Shown: in pieces, positions 8,152 through 20,800 of the stretch
Layout: each line of letters starts with the position of its first letter
Numbering within the stretch: the stretch's first letter is position 1
From: Crocinitomicaceae bacterium
Lineage (GTDB): Bacteria > Bacteroidota > Bacteroidia > Flavobacteriales_D > Crocinitomicaceae
Direction of reading: 5' to 3'
Assembly (NCBI GenBank): GCA_016708105.1
Contig: JADJGJ010000001.1
Location: 1,550,001-1,614,000, forward strand
DNA length: 64,000 bases
Notes under the pieces: model-generated
Database searches by the model: none
What the model was told of the DNA's origin: nothing
Seen by the model: the letters and a program-made list of their open reading frames with translations, nothing else
Translations under genes and position numbers: made by a program

Positions 8152-9649
8152 AGAGTGAAATTATAGGCTCCGAATTAGTGTCCTTTACAACCAATAGCCT
8201 TGTTTTGGAAAAACCGTATTTATTGCTGGTTTTTTCGAGATAGACATGGTGTACCGGTTTTTTACTCCGCAAATGTTTCCCCTCAAGCAAGCTGGCATTT
8301 TTAAAAGTAAAAGAGGATACACTCGGCTGTTTGAATTCAAATTTCTTCAAAGCCTCATTTACCATTTTCATCGCTCCCTGAAGTACAGATTCTTTTAAAA
8401 GAACCGGTGCATCAATAATCTTAGCTAATGTTTTTCCAATTTCTTCTAATTCCTTTCTCCGGTGTTTTCGGTCAGCTCCTTTGTTTGCAGACACGCCAAT
8501 ACTTTTTGAATAGATGGCCGTTTTTGGCTCGGCGGCTTTTACTGGATGAACTGATGGATCACCTAAAAGAATAAACTGCGCGATGGTTTTTAATTCAGTC
8601 GCATCAATATAAGGTCGCGCTCGGTGAATAAAATCTTGTCTGGCTTGTAAAAAAGCCCTTCCGATTGAACTGCCTCCGCGAACATTAATTATAAAATCTT
8701 GTGTTATTATATCGGCAAGTCCTTGTCCGTCTGCAGGGCCATAAGCAATTGTTGTGCTCCCTAAATAAGCAATCGAATTGTTTTCAAGGTACGTGTTGCA
8801 AACACTTACCTTACCGTTAGCCAAATTGGGATTATACAATTCGGCTCCGTAACAACACTCAGCGGCTACCACTGTTCCAAAAGGTACGGAGTTGCTAATG
8901 TGTCCAGAGTTAAATGCCGCTGGTTGATTTCCTAGAAAATCCTCCCCATAAAACTCGTTAGAAAGTGTGTCTCCATGGCAATTGAAAAAATGGATCCGGT
9001 TCTTCATTTGAGCCGATGTGGGTCCGACAAATGGAGGGGCAAGCAAAACATTATTGCTTGTTCCAAAAATATTCATGATACTTTCACGAGTTGATCCTTG
9101 CCATTTTTTTGTTGACAGACCAAAATAAGTCGAGTAATCTGATAAAGGCTTAGGTTTTGAATTAATCACATTTGAAATAAGACCTACAAGATATTTATGA
9201 TCATTTCCTCCCGTAATATCAGGTAACCTTCCAACAACTCGTGTAGGTGAAATATAATCCTTGATATTCCGGCTAAATGCCTTCTCACAAGCATATGGCA
9301 AATCACTATCTATTTCGGTATCTTGATCACCTTGTATGATGTTTTTCAACCAAATATGTGGTATAACATCTTTCGATCCCAAAATCATTAAGTAATCCGG
9401 CTTGAAGTAATTAAACAACTTATCAATTGTTCGCTTATTCTGTCGTTCATCCTCGTAATTTGAAACAATCGGTGTTGCATTATACGTGTTAACTTGTGTA
9501 CTGTCCAAATACACAACCTTGGTTATGATTCCGCGATTCTTGTCGCTTTCGATAAGCTGTTTCAGGATACTTTCAATATGGGGCAAATTACCGCCATATT
9601 TGGCCTTCAGTCGTGACTTGTTTGATACAATGAGTTTGTCAACATTCAT
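8138..9649 (-). CDS. Clan CD cysteine peptidase (C25/gingipain-like, caspase fold)
   Basis: This 503-residue protein has the clan CD fold order: PDYLMILGSKDVIPHI (residues 84-99), RVVGRLPD (137-144), the His site FFNCHG with H225, and the Cys site AAECCYGAE with C265/C266. Then come IAYLGST, SIGRAFLQAR and QFILLGDPSVHPV, the last a hallmark of C25 (gingipain-type) peptidases. A basic C-terminal domain of about 130 residues follows. Unlike gingipains it has no signal peptide, propeptide or T9SS sorting domain, so it appears cytoplasmic, more like caspase-type effectors. It overlaps the 83-residue gene by 14 bases and is followed by the gasdermin-like gene. Its substrate is unknown. Confidence 0.75.
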   Translation of the reverse strand: MNVDKLIVSNKSRLKAKYGGNLPHIESILKQLIESDKNRGIITKVVYLDSTQVNTYNATPIVSNYEDERQNKRTIDKLFNYFKPDYLMILGSKDVIPHIWLKNIIQGDQDTEIDSDLPYACEKAFSRNIKDYISPTRVVGRLPDITGGNDHKYLVGLISNVINSKPKPLSDYSTYFGLSTKKWQGSTRESIMNIFGTSNNVLLAPPFVGPTSAQMKNRIHFFNCHGDTLSNEFYGEDFLGNQPAAFNSGHISNSVPFGTVVAAECCYGAELYNPNLANGKVSVCNTYLENNSIAYLGSTTIAYGPADGQGLADIITQDFIINVRGGSSIGRAFLQARQDFIHRARPYIDATELKTIAQFILLGDPSVHPVKAAEPKTAIYSKSIGVSANKGADRKHRRKELEEIGKTLAKIIDAPVLLKESVLQGAMKMVNEALKKFEFKQPSVSSFTFKNASLLEGKHLRSKKPVHHVYLEKTSNKYGFSKTRLLVVKDTNSEPIISLYESK

Positions 9650-9715
9650 GGGTATTTAGTTTACATTAACAATTCAATTATGCCTCTATAATAATTTCAT
9701 TTCTATTCTTCATTC

Positions 9716-12700
9716 TTATATCGTCAATTCATTTTGAGTCAAATTCAACAAGCCAGATGAATTTTCCACTTGCACTCTGAAACGAGCGTAAATCGTATTT
9801 AAATCATCGTCTTGTTTCAAAATACTTCCATCTGCCAAATCCGTATCAACCAAATTCACTGAAATAATCGGGTCATTTGATTTTATCTGATAGATTTTCG
9901 TCCAGTTTCCAGAACTTGTCATTTTGTATAAATAATATGTTCCGTTATAGCAAGTAGTCGGCCAGCTTAGCGCAACATTATTAAGCGTAATAGGAGCTGC
10001 CGTTGGCGGGTCAGAGGTAAAACTGATAACCGGAGCCTCTGGGTTCACAACATCAACTATACTTGCCATCACTAAATTAGACGGAAGAGATGGCACCAAT
10101 TCAACTTGATTAAACTCATTTTTTATCTCACGTAAAGCAACCAAACGGTAAAAGAGTGGGTCACCATACAACGGAAAACTAACATCGCTGAAATCATCCA
10201 AAACAGTATCACCTACATTTACATCTTTCACCATTTTCATATTCCGCATAGAAAGTGCATCATCTGCATCGCTCGTTCTATACACTTGCAACTTCTTAAT
10301 GTTTTCACTCGGAATGTAATTATTCAATTCAAACTTGACCGCAGTTGGAATAGAAGCTACCGTATTTTGAAGTTGTGTAAGTACACGTTTAATTTCCGGA
10401 GCCTGCGCAGCATTCACATTCACTAATTGGATTGGTCCTGCAATACCATTCGCAGCAAGTGGTCCAAATTGCAAACGGTTTGATAATTCAATTCCAAAAT
10501 AGAAGTAAACATTTTTCGCAGCACCGTCCAATGAATAATCCGTAAAGCGGATAAACGTATCAGCACCGTTAACATATTTAACCGCCATTGGAGCAAAATC
10601 AAAACCAGTATCAGTTGGCAACATCAACAATCCGTTTGGCTTTTTAAATACAGGTTTCTTGTTGGATGTTGTAGTTCCTGTTTTGATAAAGTTGTACGGT
10701 ATTGGCTGTTCAGTCAAAGACACAAATGCTATTTGAATAGCCTCTCTGATGATTTCAACAAATGGTCTCGTGATACTTGAATTAGTCGTGTAAGTATAAT
10801 TCGTATTCAGTAAATGCGGAAACTCAAATGGTCTTTCTATCACCGTCCGATTTCTGTTTGGAATAATATAGCGGTCATTATCCGGCAACGGAAATTTAAA
10901 CGGATCTGGACCATGAGTATTATATTCTCCGGTTGAAGTATTGTAATTAGAATTAATCAAATCATTCCAACGATCTGTAAAATATAAATCTTCACCAAGA
11001 GCTGCAAGATCTTCTTTAATTTGGACAACCGTTTCAGGCTTATAAAGCACATCTAAAATTCGATCTTCATTTGCCCGATAGAACACCACTGCAAATGGAA
11101 CTCTTCCTCCGGTGGTATCAACTTTCACATCAAAAGTGTAAGTCGCTTTTCCGTAAAAGTCGGGTCGCGTTGCAAACAGCGGTCCCGTGGGTGGTCCAAT
11201 CGGTAATGGATTAATAATTTCTTGTGCAAGCAACACAACAGGTACGTGCATATACGATTCCAAAACTTCTGATGGGTCGGAGCGATCAATAGAACGCACA
11301 GCAACAAATGTTTTTCTGCTTCCTTCGCCTGCCGTTGGCAAGATAGTCGGTGAATCAAAATTATTTGTTCCTCCTGTAGTCGGGTTCGTATTCGTATCTG
11401 CCTTCAGGTAAATTTTATAAGATGGATGAAAATTAACATCCACATTTGCTCCTCCTAAAATCGGAACATACCCACCATTTGGTACATCAATTCCTCCTGT
11501 GGTAACATAATCCAACGTATTATCAATCGCCAATACTTTCAGTGTTGCGCCTGTTGTATCAACATTCCAAATTTGCAACGTCTTTATTTGAGGTTGCACA
11601 CCAAGAGGTAAAAAAGCAGGGTCTTCTTGAATTCGAATCGTTCCCTTGTACCAACTAACCTCTGGATCAATATGTGCTTCTAACTGATACGTGTCAAATG
11701 TAATTTCATAAACTCCACTTCGTGAGTTTGGAATGGGATCACCTGCATTCGGTGGTGGTGTGGAAACTGCTGGGTCATCACCTGCATATACTCGTGGTTT
11801 CTCAACAATCGTAGCTTTCTGAAATATTCCGCCAGGAACAATTCGCGACAAAGTTCCATCAGATTCATTCACAAATTCAATATGTGGAACATCCAATTCA
11901 GATATCACATTCCCTGCAAGAACAAAACTCTTATTGCTAACATTGACTCCAATAATTGGATAACTTTTCGAATACGTCAAGTAACCATTAAAATTAACTA
12001 CATCTGGTATTACAGGCGAAGCATCAAGTGTAATCCATGTATCACCGGAGACCAGAGATACATTATCAACCGAGTAAGTTCCATCATTGGCTAATGATGC
12101 AGAAACTGTAATCATCGGCAAGGTTGAAAAATCGGCAGTAACATCTCCTTGTACAATAAAAGAATTCGACCCTGAATCAATGCCAATAATTCGATGTGTT
12201 TTTTTGAAAACAACATCACCTGTGATAGCAGGATTAGGTATTAGCTGAACCACTTTTATTTCGGTATCACTTCCTACAAGTGCTATATCGTAAATGGTAT
12301 AATTTTTATCATTTCCAATTGTACCAACCACATCAATTTTAGCATTGGTACTAAATTTCTCCAGATAAACCTTTTTGATAAGATTCGCATCCCAATTATT
12401 TTCATTGGCAAGATTTTCGCTGATAAAATAACGGTCACCAATTGCAGGGCTGAGGTAAGTTTCAGTAATTAAAAAATTATTATTCAGCAACGGGTCATTT
12501 ACATTTGTTTGCTTGATCTGCTGTAAAATAAAAGTTGGATTATTTCCTGTACTAAGCACATTTTGCACCACGTAATTATTTTCATCGGCAGAAAAAGAAC
12601 TGCCAACAAATTTTCCCACATCGCCTGGCGCAATAAAAGGCTGTACAATTTGTGAAGGACTTGTACTTGTTACTGTATAAGGTCCTGTCGTAACTTGAAC

Positions 12701-14806
12701 TAAGTGATTCGGTAGCTGTATTACTGCGGTAATTTCTCCCTTAACTTCAAGAGCCAAGGTATCTCTAAAGAAAAACTCTGCTTCCGTTGCAAACTGATGC
12801 GCGTTGAAATGAATGTGATTCCAGTCAAAAGTTGCACGCACCAAAGTTTTATCCGGTGCAGTATAACTTTGCAGCATGGTTTGCTCCGCAGAAGTAGTTA
12901 GAATTAACGGAAGTTCTTCCTGAATTAATTGTATTCCCAGATTAAAAGGCGGTAATAACGTATTCCGTTTTGGAAAATCCGTTTCATCCGTCAATTGAAT
13001 ATTACTCCGAGGTGAAATCCGCGAAAACCAGTTGATGCTATACATTGCATATTCATGAAATCCTTCTTCTGTTTCTCTGTGAATATAGGTTGGGTTTCCA
13101 TCCGTATCAGGAATTGGTACAACCTCAGGATACCCCACAAAATCAGAATAAGATGGATCATTGCTTATTTCAGGTTTTCTGTAATCCGCCTCGCCTTGTT
13201 TTCGGTAATCCAAACCAAACAATACAGGCAATGATTCTCCACAAAGACAAAATTCTGTTAAATCATAAAAGAAGGGACCAAACGGCAATTCATAAAAAAA
13301 CTGCGAACGGTTTACATTGACAAAACGCATATCCGAATAAGGTGAATAACCGTCCGGATCAGTCAACGGTGTAGGTGTACCCGTTCCGTTTTCTGCAAAA
13401 ATTCCGTAGGTCACAGGTATCAAAGTAGGAGGCGGAGGCAGTCTGTAATCCTTTCGTGACGTTGGCAAGGTTAGGTAGGTATGTGTTACGGTAGTTGAAC
13501 CAGGTGTACCGGTGGCTAAGTCGGCAGTGGTAACATACTGTAAACTGTAAATGTATTGCTGATTTGCTCCTCCTCCGGCTTGCTTCAATGCATCAATATG
13601 ACCAATTCCAAGCATGCGTGCAACGTGAAAATCCAAACCAACCAATTTCAACATATCCAAATAGCTCACTGTTATTGCAGCATTGTCATCAGGTGTTTCG
13701 CTTGCTAATGCAGCATTCGCCAACAAATCTGTTTGTGTGAGCTGTACATATTTATTCACTGCCGCTTTTAATCCATCATTTGGTGCTGCAGGTGATAACC
13801 ATTTGTCTTCGTAATTATCTACTTTAACGGTAAATGCTCCACTTGTTTGATCATACTCATTGTATTTTGGCCAACGCTTATCAATAAGGTAATTCGCAGG
13901 AAACTCTAAGCGTTGAAAAGCAACTGAGTCAACATTTGTTAAGGCAAAATCTCCAATAAAATCCCATTTACCATCGGGTCCTTGTTTATTGACAAGAACA
14001 ATATAATCAACATAAGTTTCTAAACGGATTTCTTTCACATAAGCATTGGCTGTATCAAACCGCACATGCTCCATGTTTTCACAAACCAGTCGCAAATCTT
14101 TTTTATCATGACCTGCAGGAGCAGGTTCACCAGGTACCAATTTTTTTAGTTTTCCGGCATTATTACCAACCGCATTAAAAGCAGTTCTGCAAGAAACATA
14201 TTTACTGCTCACATCATCCGTATCATTTAATGCAACAGATTCCACGCGTATGTACGTATTCGTTCCAGCGGGCGGTGTATTGTCTATAATCACACCGTCA
14301 AACTCAATTGCAAACATTAATTTACTTGCATAAACCTCAATAACCCCTCTGTATTGCTCCATGAAATCTTTCGGTTTCAAAGTGGTCATTGTTGCACGTA
14401 TAGTATCATATTCTGCCACATCGGTGAACTTAACAATCACATCCGTAGTATTGGCAGGTACAGTTGGTACAGCTATGTTTCCAAGATATTTCCATTCTCT
14501 CGTTGCACCTGAACTTACTTCAACAGTCGGCAAATTGGCAGCCACATTATTAAACTTGATTTTTACATCCGCTTTTTTATCATAAGGCGTCCGGTAAATT
14601 TTGACAAAATCATTGGGTCGGTTAAACCCTAAAGTGGATGCAGGTGTCAAATTTCCTTTTGCCAAATGCAAATCTCCAAGCGTTTTTTGGAACGCCCATC
14701 TCAAATGAATTCCTCTTGCCGTTCCGTCTGATTCATCAGATCCTGCTGCTTGCAAATATGTCTCTGCAGATTGGAATTTTGGATTATTTATTAAATCGAG
14801 TTTCAT
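9716..14806 (-). CDS. Giant beta-rich protein (1696 residues), unknown function
   Basis: The start is MKLDLINNPKFQSAETYLQA, with no signal peptide. The early mark ARGIHLRWAF is followed by long beta-rich stretches with Pro/Thr/Asn-rich turns throughout. Around residues 680-1050 several short units alternate 'ITV/FIVQG' strands with 'NDGTYSVDNV'-like turns. The last 300 residues contain fibronectin-III-like beta sandwiches (ITLNNVALSWPTTCYNGTYYLYK). It is probably an elongated structural protein such as a fibre, shell or scaffold. It lies 12 bases downstream of the 2112-residue gene and 66 bases upstream of the peptidase. The family is not recognised, and a role in this operon's machinery is inferred from context only. 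Confidence 0.55.
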   Translation of the reverse strand: MKLDLINNPKFQSAETYLQAAGSDESDGTARGIHLRWAFQKTLGDLHLAKGNLTPASTLGFNRPNDFVKIYRTPYDKKADVKIKFNNVAANLPTVEVSSGATREWKYLGNIAVPTVPANTTDVIVKFTDVAEYDTIRATMTTLKPKDFMEQYRGVIEVYASKLMFAIEFDGVIIDNTPPAGTNTYIRVESVALNDTDDVSSKYVSCRTAFNAVGNNAGKLKKLVPGEPAPAGHDKKDLRLVCENMEHVRFDTANAYVKEIRLETYVDYIVLVNKQGPDGKWDFIGDFALTNVDSVAFQRLEFPANYLIDKRWPKYNEYDQTSGAFTVKVDNYEDKWLSPAAPNDGLKAAVNKYVQLTQTDLLANAALASETPDDNAAITVSYLDMLKLVGLDFHVARMLGIGHIDALKQAGGGANQQYIYSLQYVTTADLATGTPGSTTVTHTYLTLPTSRKDYRLPPPPTLIPVTYGIFAENGTGTPTPLTDPDGYSPYSDMRFVNVNRSQFFYELPFGPFFYDLTEFCLCGESLPVLFGLDYRKQGEADYRKPEISNDPSYSDFVGYPEVVPIPDTDGNPTYIHRETEEGFHEYAMYSINWFSRISPRSNIQLTDETDFPKRNTLLPPFNLGIQLIQEELPLILTTSAEQTMLQSYTAPDKTLVRATFDWNHIHFNAHQFATEAEFFFRDTLALEVKGEITAVIQLPNHLVQVTTGPYTVTSTSPSQIVQPFIAPGDVGKFVGSSFSADENNYVVQNVLSTGNNPTFILQQIKQTNVNDPLLNNNFLITETYLSPAIGDRYFISENLANENNWDANLIKKVYLEKFSTNAKIDVVGTIGNDKNYTIYDIALVGSDTEIKVVQLIPNPAITGDVVFKKTHRIIGIDSGSNSFIVQGDVTADFSTLPMITVSASLANDGTYSVDNVSLVSGDTWITLDASPVIPDVVNFNGYLTYSKSYPIIGVNVSNKSFVLAGNVISELDVPHIEFVNESDGTLSRIVPGGIFQKATIVEKPRVYAGDDPAVSTPPPNAGDPIPNSRSGVYEITFDTYQLEAHIDPEVSWYKGTIRIQEDPAFLPLGVQPQIKTLQIWNVDTTGATLKVLAIDNTLDYVTTGGIDVPNGGYVPILGGANVDVNFHPSYKIYLKADTNTNPTTGGTNNFDSPTILPTAGEGSRKTFVAVRSIDRSDPSEVLESYMHVPVVLLAQEIINPLPIGPPTGPLFATRPDFYGKATYTFDVKVDTTGGRVPFAVVFYRANEDRILDVLYKPETVVQIKEDLAALGEDLYFTDRWNDLINSNYNTSTGEYNTHGPDPFKFPLPDNDRYIIPNRNRTVIERPFEFPHLLNTNYTYTTNSSITRPFVEIIREAIQIAFVSLTEQPIPYNFIKTGTTTSNKKPVFKKPNGLLMLPTDTGFDFAPMAVKYVNGADTFIRFTDYSLDGAAKNVYFYFGIELSNRLQFGPLAANGIAGPIQLVNVNAAQAPEIKRVLTQLQNTVASIPTAVKFELNNYIPSENIKKLQVYRTSDADDALSMRNMKMVKDVNVGDTVLDDFSDVSFPLYGDPLFYRLVALREIKNEFNQVELVPSLPSNLVMASIVDVVNPEAPVISFTSDPPTAAPITLNNVALSWPTTCYNGTYYLYKMTSSGNWTKIYQIKSNDPIISVNLVDTDLADGSILKQDDDLNTIYARFRVQVENSSGLLNLTQNELTI

Positions 14807-14818
14807 ATAGTTTTTTTC

Positions 14819-17800
14819 TTAAAGTTCAATCAATACGTCTATCGGGCTGCCAACAGTGGCATAAACACTTCCATTGAATTGTTTATAGCTAAAAGTGATT
14901 TTATACGTTCCCGTATCTGGCATATCAAGTGAACCATTTTGTTTAGTTATAAAGACACGTGCATTATCTTTTGAAAAGAACAGCTTATAATCAGTAGTCA
15001 CAACCGAAGTAGTAGAGGTATGCTCAACCAAAATAGTGGTGTCTAAAACCGCACCCGGAATTTTTGGGTCATTAAACGGCTCTGGGCTTCTTACCAAAAT
15101 ACCAACCAGTTTATTAAAAGATGGATCTGAATTTTTTATCAGGTTGAACTCTGTCGTTACAGCTGGTGGTAAAGGTTGAGTTTGTAAATCATTTGGTGGT
15201 GGCGCATCAATCGTCAATGTTTGCTTCACCTTTAAAATTCCATCAATAATCCGGTCGTATGGATGAGCATATTCTTGAATTAAAGCATCACTCACACTGT
15301 TTGGATTAATAACAAATTGCTGTGCAACGGTAATATCAGCACCTGAAATCAATTGCTCATGAAAATAAATCGCGGCTTTATCAATAATCAGATCGCTTGT
15401 CAAATCATCAATATGTGATTTCAAGATATAACTGTTCACATGCTCTGTGAAATTCCCATAACGTGATGTTTCAAAAGAATAACGATGTACTTCTCTCACA
15501 AACTTCGTTGTGTCTGTTACCATTCGCTGATACTTCCCATTAAACAAAGCAGTATATAGCTTCAACGGTAGTAAATCATCACACGTAATTTCATTGGCAA
15601 TACCAATTGGAATGAGTGGTGTTGGATAAGAGAAACAACCGTTGCCGTTATCAATCATATTACTCAAAATACCCATATCCTGTGGTATATTCTGTGCATC
15701 GTGTGATAAAAAATTCTGTGTCGTAATCCAACTCGTAATTCCTGCTAACGGAGTAGTGGGAGTGGTTCCAACATAAGGCTTTTCTGCCGGATCTTTAATC
15801 AACATTTCAAGTTCCGATTCAATTGCCTCTGCATTGCCGTATTGATCCCAATTATTATAGAATTGGTAAACGTATGGTTTGGTATAAAAAATCAAAAACT
15901 TAGGGTTCTTATAATACAAAGGTTTTGCATTGATTAAATCGCTATCAGCATTAGGGAAACATTTTGGATAATCAATATACAAACCAAGTGTATGTATTTT
16001 GAATTCTGCTTCCCTGTCCATATTTTTCAGAGCAGTAAACTCAGGTTTCGGTACAGATGTGTTGCTAGTAGTTGGATATTGATGATAATGCCCAACAGGT
16101 CCAGCCGTTTTAAAACCATATACAAACGTATTGGTATAATTGGCAAGTAAACTACTTCCACCTTCCTGATACAAGGAATCCGTTACTGAAAGTCGCACAG
16201 CATAAATCGTATTTGGTCTCCAAACAGGTTGTAGCGTTTTCGTTAAAGCATCCACCATCGCTCCATTGTTTGCATCCACTGTACTTGCGTCTGGAATTGT
16301 CAAATTATACAAAGCATCTTCAACCGGCAAATAGCAAAACTGATAAAGGAAAGTGCTGCATTCTCTGCTACATTCTCCCATGCGGTAACACGATACTCCT
16401 TCAAGTGTAAATGTGAAATCACCAGTTGCAGTTTTTACAGTTACATCAACCAAGAACATATAATTATCACCCTCAACCATGCCTGCCGGATTTGGTCGGA
16501 TGTTTTTGAATTCAACAATATTGGAAAAACTGAAATTCACATCACTTCCCGGGTAGTGTAAAGTGGTATTGCAGTTATACCCCATTTCATCGGTAATGTG
16601 TAGATTAATGGTGGTATTGTTCACAAACGTAGGAGTAAGCAATACCGTATCGTTTTTTTGCAGTGGCTTACTGTATAAAAGGGTGTTGAAGAAAATCCGA
16701 TCGTATTCACGCTGATAAGTCGGGAAAAGTAAAACGGCACTCGGTCCGGGTAAAAAATGCCTGTTTTTGAGTAGCGTGTTCAAAAAATTCTGAAGTAATT
16801 TTCCTTCGGTGGTAACGTCAGCAGTGCAATACAGGGTCGCTCCTTCCGGAATCGGATCACACATGCCTGCTTTGATTATAATCTTTTCTATCGGCTTATT
16901 TGCGTAATCAACATAATCAAACTCAAGAGCTGAACTCAATACACCTTGTGGATATACAGAAGAATCAATCAAATTGTATGAAAGTGAAGGCAAATCATTA
17001 ATAGTTGCAGGTGCTGTTGAAACACGCTCATACAATTCTACTGTAACATTCACCGCCATCGTTTGCAAAAGAATACTTACACATGCAACTGGTTCTTTGA
17101 AATAAATTTCAAGTGTATCGCCTGCTTTAATTGATAAGGCATTTGGAAAAGTAGAATACGGATTTGCAACAATCGTTCCGTCCTGCCCTACAATTTGAAA
17201 TAAAATATCTTGAAAAAATAGATACTGATCAGAAGGTATAATAGCCGGTACTTGTCTTTGCTGATTAAAATTAATACAGGTTTTTCCAATGGGTTCTTCC
17301 GGACAGAAAATCGTATCATCCGTTACGCCAAAATCTTCCGGCAAAATATCTCCCGGTGTTAAAGGTGTTCCCGGGCTCAAATAAGAAAACGGCGTTTGAG
17401 CAAGTATTTTAAGTTTGTTAAAGTTTCCCGGTTTATCAATTTGCCAAAAACCATATTTCATATTAGCCAATGCCGTTTGATCAACAAATGCAGCATCTTG
17501 TTGAGGAGTCAACGCATCATAAAAATTAAACGGCTGCCAGTTTCCCCCCGAAGTTCCGTTGGCATCATAATAAACAATTTCAATACTGTTCAATTTGTAC
17601 TCATGGCGTACACGGTCTGATTTTCCACGCTGAGGTGCAACAAATTCCTTATTGTCTGCTCCCCCTGTGGCTCCTCCAAATTTATCCAAACCAAATCCCG
17701 TACCGTTAACGTCCATGCCCTTTTTAAATTCCAAATCAACCATGCTGTCCATCGGAATAATATATTTATCTACACCACCTGTCCATGTATTTGGATGTGG

Positions 17801-20800
17801 AATATCCGCATAACCTCCCGACACACCTCCGCTATGAAACGTTGCAAATAAATTCAGCGTATCATCCGTTATCATGTGTTTCGATTTTCCGCTGTCCTTG
17901 ATAGTTGCAGAATCAATAAGTGGCACTGTAGAAGTATCTAACGTATTATCATAATTCCAGGTCAGCTCAAAATGGGCACAATATTTCTTCTTGAGTACCT
18001 TGATACAAACTTCAAATTCACCCGTCACAATTCTAGGTTTCGCAGATTCTGCTGCAAGCGCAGCCGCAACACTAAAACTGAAACCGAATTTAAAGATATA
18101 TAAGCCCACATTTCCGCCCAACTGAATAGAACCTCCAATTTGTTTCGGTCTACGACTTATACGGCCAGCAATGTCCAAATAAGCCCCTAATTCAGCACGC
18201 AATGGTCCAAACTTTTTATTCAGTTCCCAAGATGCACCTGCACCCGCTCGCATTCCGTTTGATGACAACATCAAATAGAAATACATATTGAACAAGTCAA
18301 CAACCCGTGCCTGTATTCTTCGGTTTTCAGGCGTTTCTCTTCCAATATTTACATACCAAGCAGTTGAATTACCAAAGAAAAATCCTAATTCGGTAACTCC
18401 GTCAACCGTAACAATTTTGCCCGGGTTATTTCCGTCATCAGGCAATTTATAGTTTACACCAAAAGCAGCTTCTACTGATTGGCTGGTAATTGCTACAAAA
18501 GCAAAAAACGGTGGATCTGGAATCGTGTCCAAACCAATACGTTCTTTAAGTATTTGTGCTTGTCCTTGAAAAATTAAAACATCAGGTAAGGATAGAAGCA
18601 AAAACAATTTGCTGGAAAATGCTTTTCCTGAATCAGGAACAGTGGCCAATGAAACACCAGCTCCAAATGCGGTTCCATTTTCAGGTCCAAATTTCGATAC
18701 CTGTACACCCTCTTTAAAATCAGGGTCAACTTTTGCTTTATAATATTGCCACCATTCGGCATCCTCCGAAAGTCCTGCGTATGTTTTAGAAGTCACATAC
18801 CTTCTTCCAACCAATGCTCTGAAACCATAAATACCCAATCCCGTTGCACCCAATACAATCGGTTGAGCTATCTCAACACCAATGTCAACAATAAACGAAG
18901 GCACGTCTGGGTTAAAACGCATAGCGGCAGAACCTGCCATCCCTCTCAATTTCGGTAACTCGAACGAAACCGTTCCCGCATATTCCGTTGAGTTCTGTAA
19001 AATTGCTTTTTGCTCCGGGGTTGCAGTGTCTGGAATGGTCGGCTCCTGCATGGCAAGATAGCCTTTGAGGATAAGCGTGGCGTCTTTTGGATCGGCATTA
19101 CCCGGTATAATAATATCAATCGCTATACTTTGTATTCTGAAAAAGAAATGCGCTTCAGTTATCCCTCCATACAAATCATTATCCACTGTAAAATAAAACT
19201 TGATACCTTTACCACGCGCATCCACACCGCCAGGGTTTAAACTCACGCCACCGTCAAAACCAAAATATTTATACTTACGTAAATTTCCATTGTGCTCTTG
19301 CTCATGTGTTCCTAAATGGATTGCTGTCACAGATAACTCAACCGGTCCCATTTTGAAAGTATAAGCCTTCGGAAAAACCAATGCTCCACCTTCAAATTCA
19401 AATGTACCGTCATCATAAATAATCAGTTTTTTGATTTCAATATCATCCGGCAAAAATTTTCCAATCTCACCTTGTGGTTTAAAATCAAGTAATCCTGAAA
19501 TCGCTACAAAAAATTTATCATCGTTTCTACCTACGGAAAGTGAACTTATTTGAAGCTCAAAGATGTTTTCAATTCCAATACCAGCAATCGTTTGATTAAC
19601 AGAGGCCGTAACTGAAAAGTCGCCACCGGTACCAATATGAACATCAATATTGATAATTGCCTGCGCTCCAGATGTATCTTTAAATCCAGGAATTTTCATG
19701 GTTCCTTTTATATTGGAACCAATAATTGCATTTTGCTGAAAAGTGATATCGAATGCGTTAAGTGAAATCACAAAGTCTTCACCGAATTTGGCGCTGATTA
19801 ACGGGGTGGTTGTAACACCAGTTTTCGCTTCAAGACCGAGTGTTCCAGATAAACCTCCGGTACCAACCAAAAGGTTTCTTGCTTTAATTATTCCAGTTGA
19901 AGCTCCGTCATTATGATTCCAAAAAGTTGGAAAATAAATATTACCCTCGGTTATGTATGCTCCAATAAAATCCTCAGGTCGTCCATCGGCTATGGCTTCA
20001 GGAATATTTTTCTTTCGGCTTAAATCCAATTTAACTTTAAGGAACTCTACGTCTAAATTGGTGTTTCCAATTCTACAGCGAGGTAAATCTATAGTCAGGT
20101 TTTCATCTATTTCAATTTCAAAACCAGTTTGTGTATCATAACGCAATGGTCCTGTTGTAAAATTAACGGCTGCTTTAATTAATTCTGGTGGAGAACCTAC
20201 TATTGTTTCATCAACTTCCCATACTCCTGGAGAGGTTTCAATAAGGGGCTGTAAAATGGAGCGAGGTAATTCTAAAGCCATTGCAATGCCAGTCAGTTCA
20301 ACTTTGAATTGTGGCACCAATAAATCCTTTATTTGTTCTTCAGTAATATCACTCAACCAGTTTCCAAAAAGCGATAAAAGCTTCTCAATTTTTTCGTCCG
20401 CATTGGAGAAAAGCACCAATGCTGCCAATACAGCATCTACTTTGATATTTATAGAAATATCAAAGTCTGTTTTTAACAATTCGATGGATGAGTCAATAGA
20501 ACTAACCGCCCCTGAAATAATACTATTGTTTTCAAAATCATCAAAAATAGCACGTGTGGTAAATTGATTCGATGAAGTAATTAACAAATCTACTTCTGCC
20601 TTTATCAAATCGATTTGGCTATTGATGTTAATTAATTCCGCATCAACAGAAGGTGAACTGTCGGAATAATCGGAAATGTTACTTTTTAGATTATCAAAAA
20701 AAGTCAAATAGGTATCGTTTCCGTCATCTATGAATGTACTTACGACTTCCGCAAAAAAAGATCTTTCATCAGTATTAGTAAATTCATGAAAAATTTCAAC

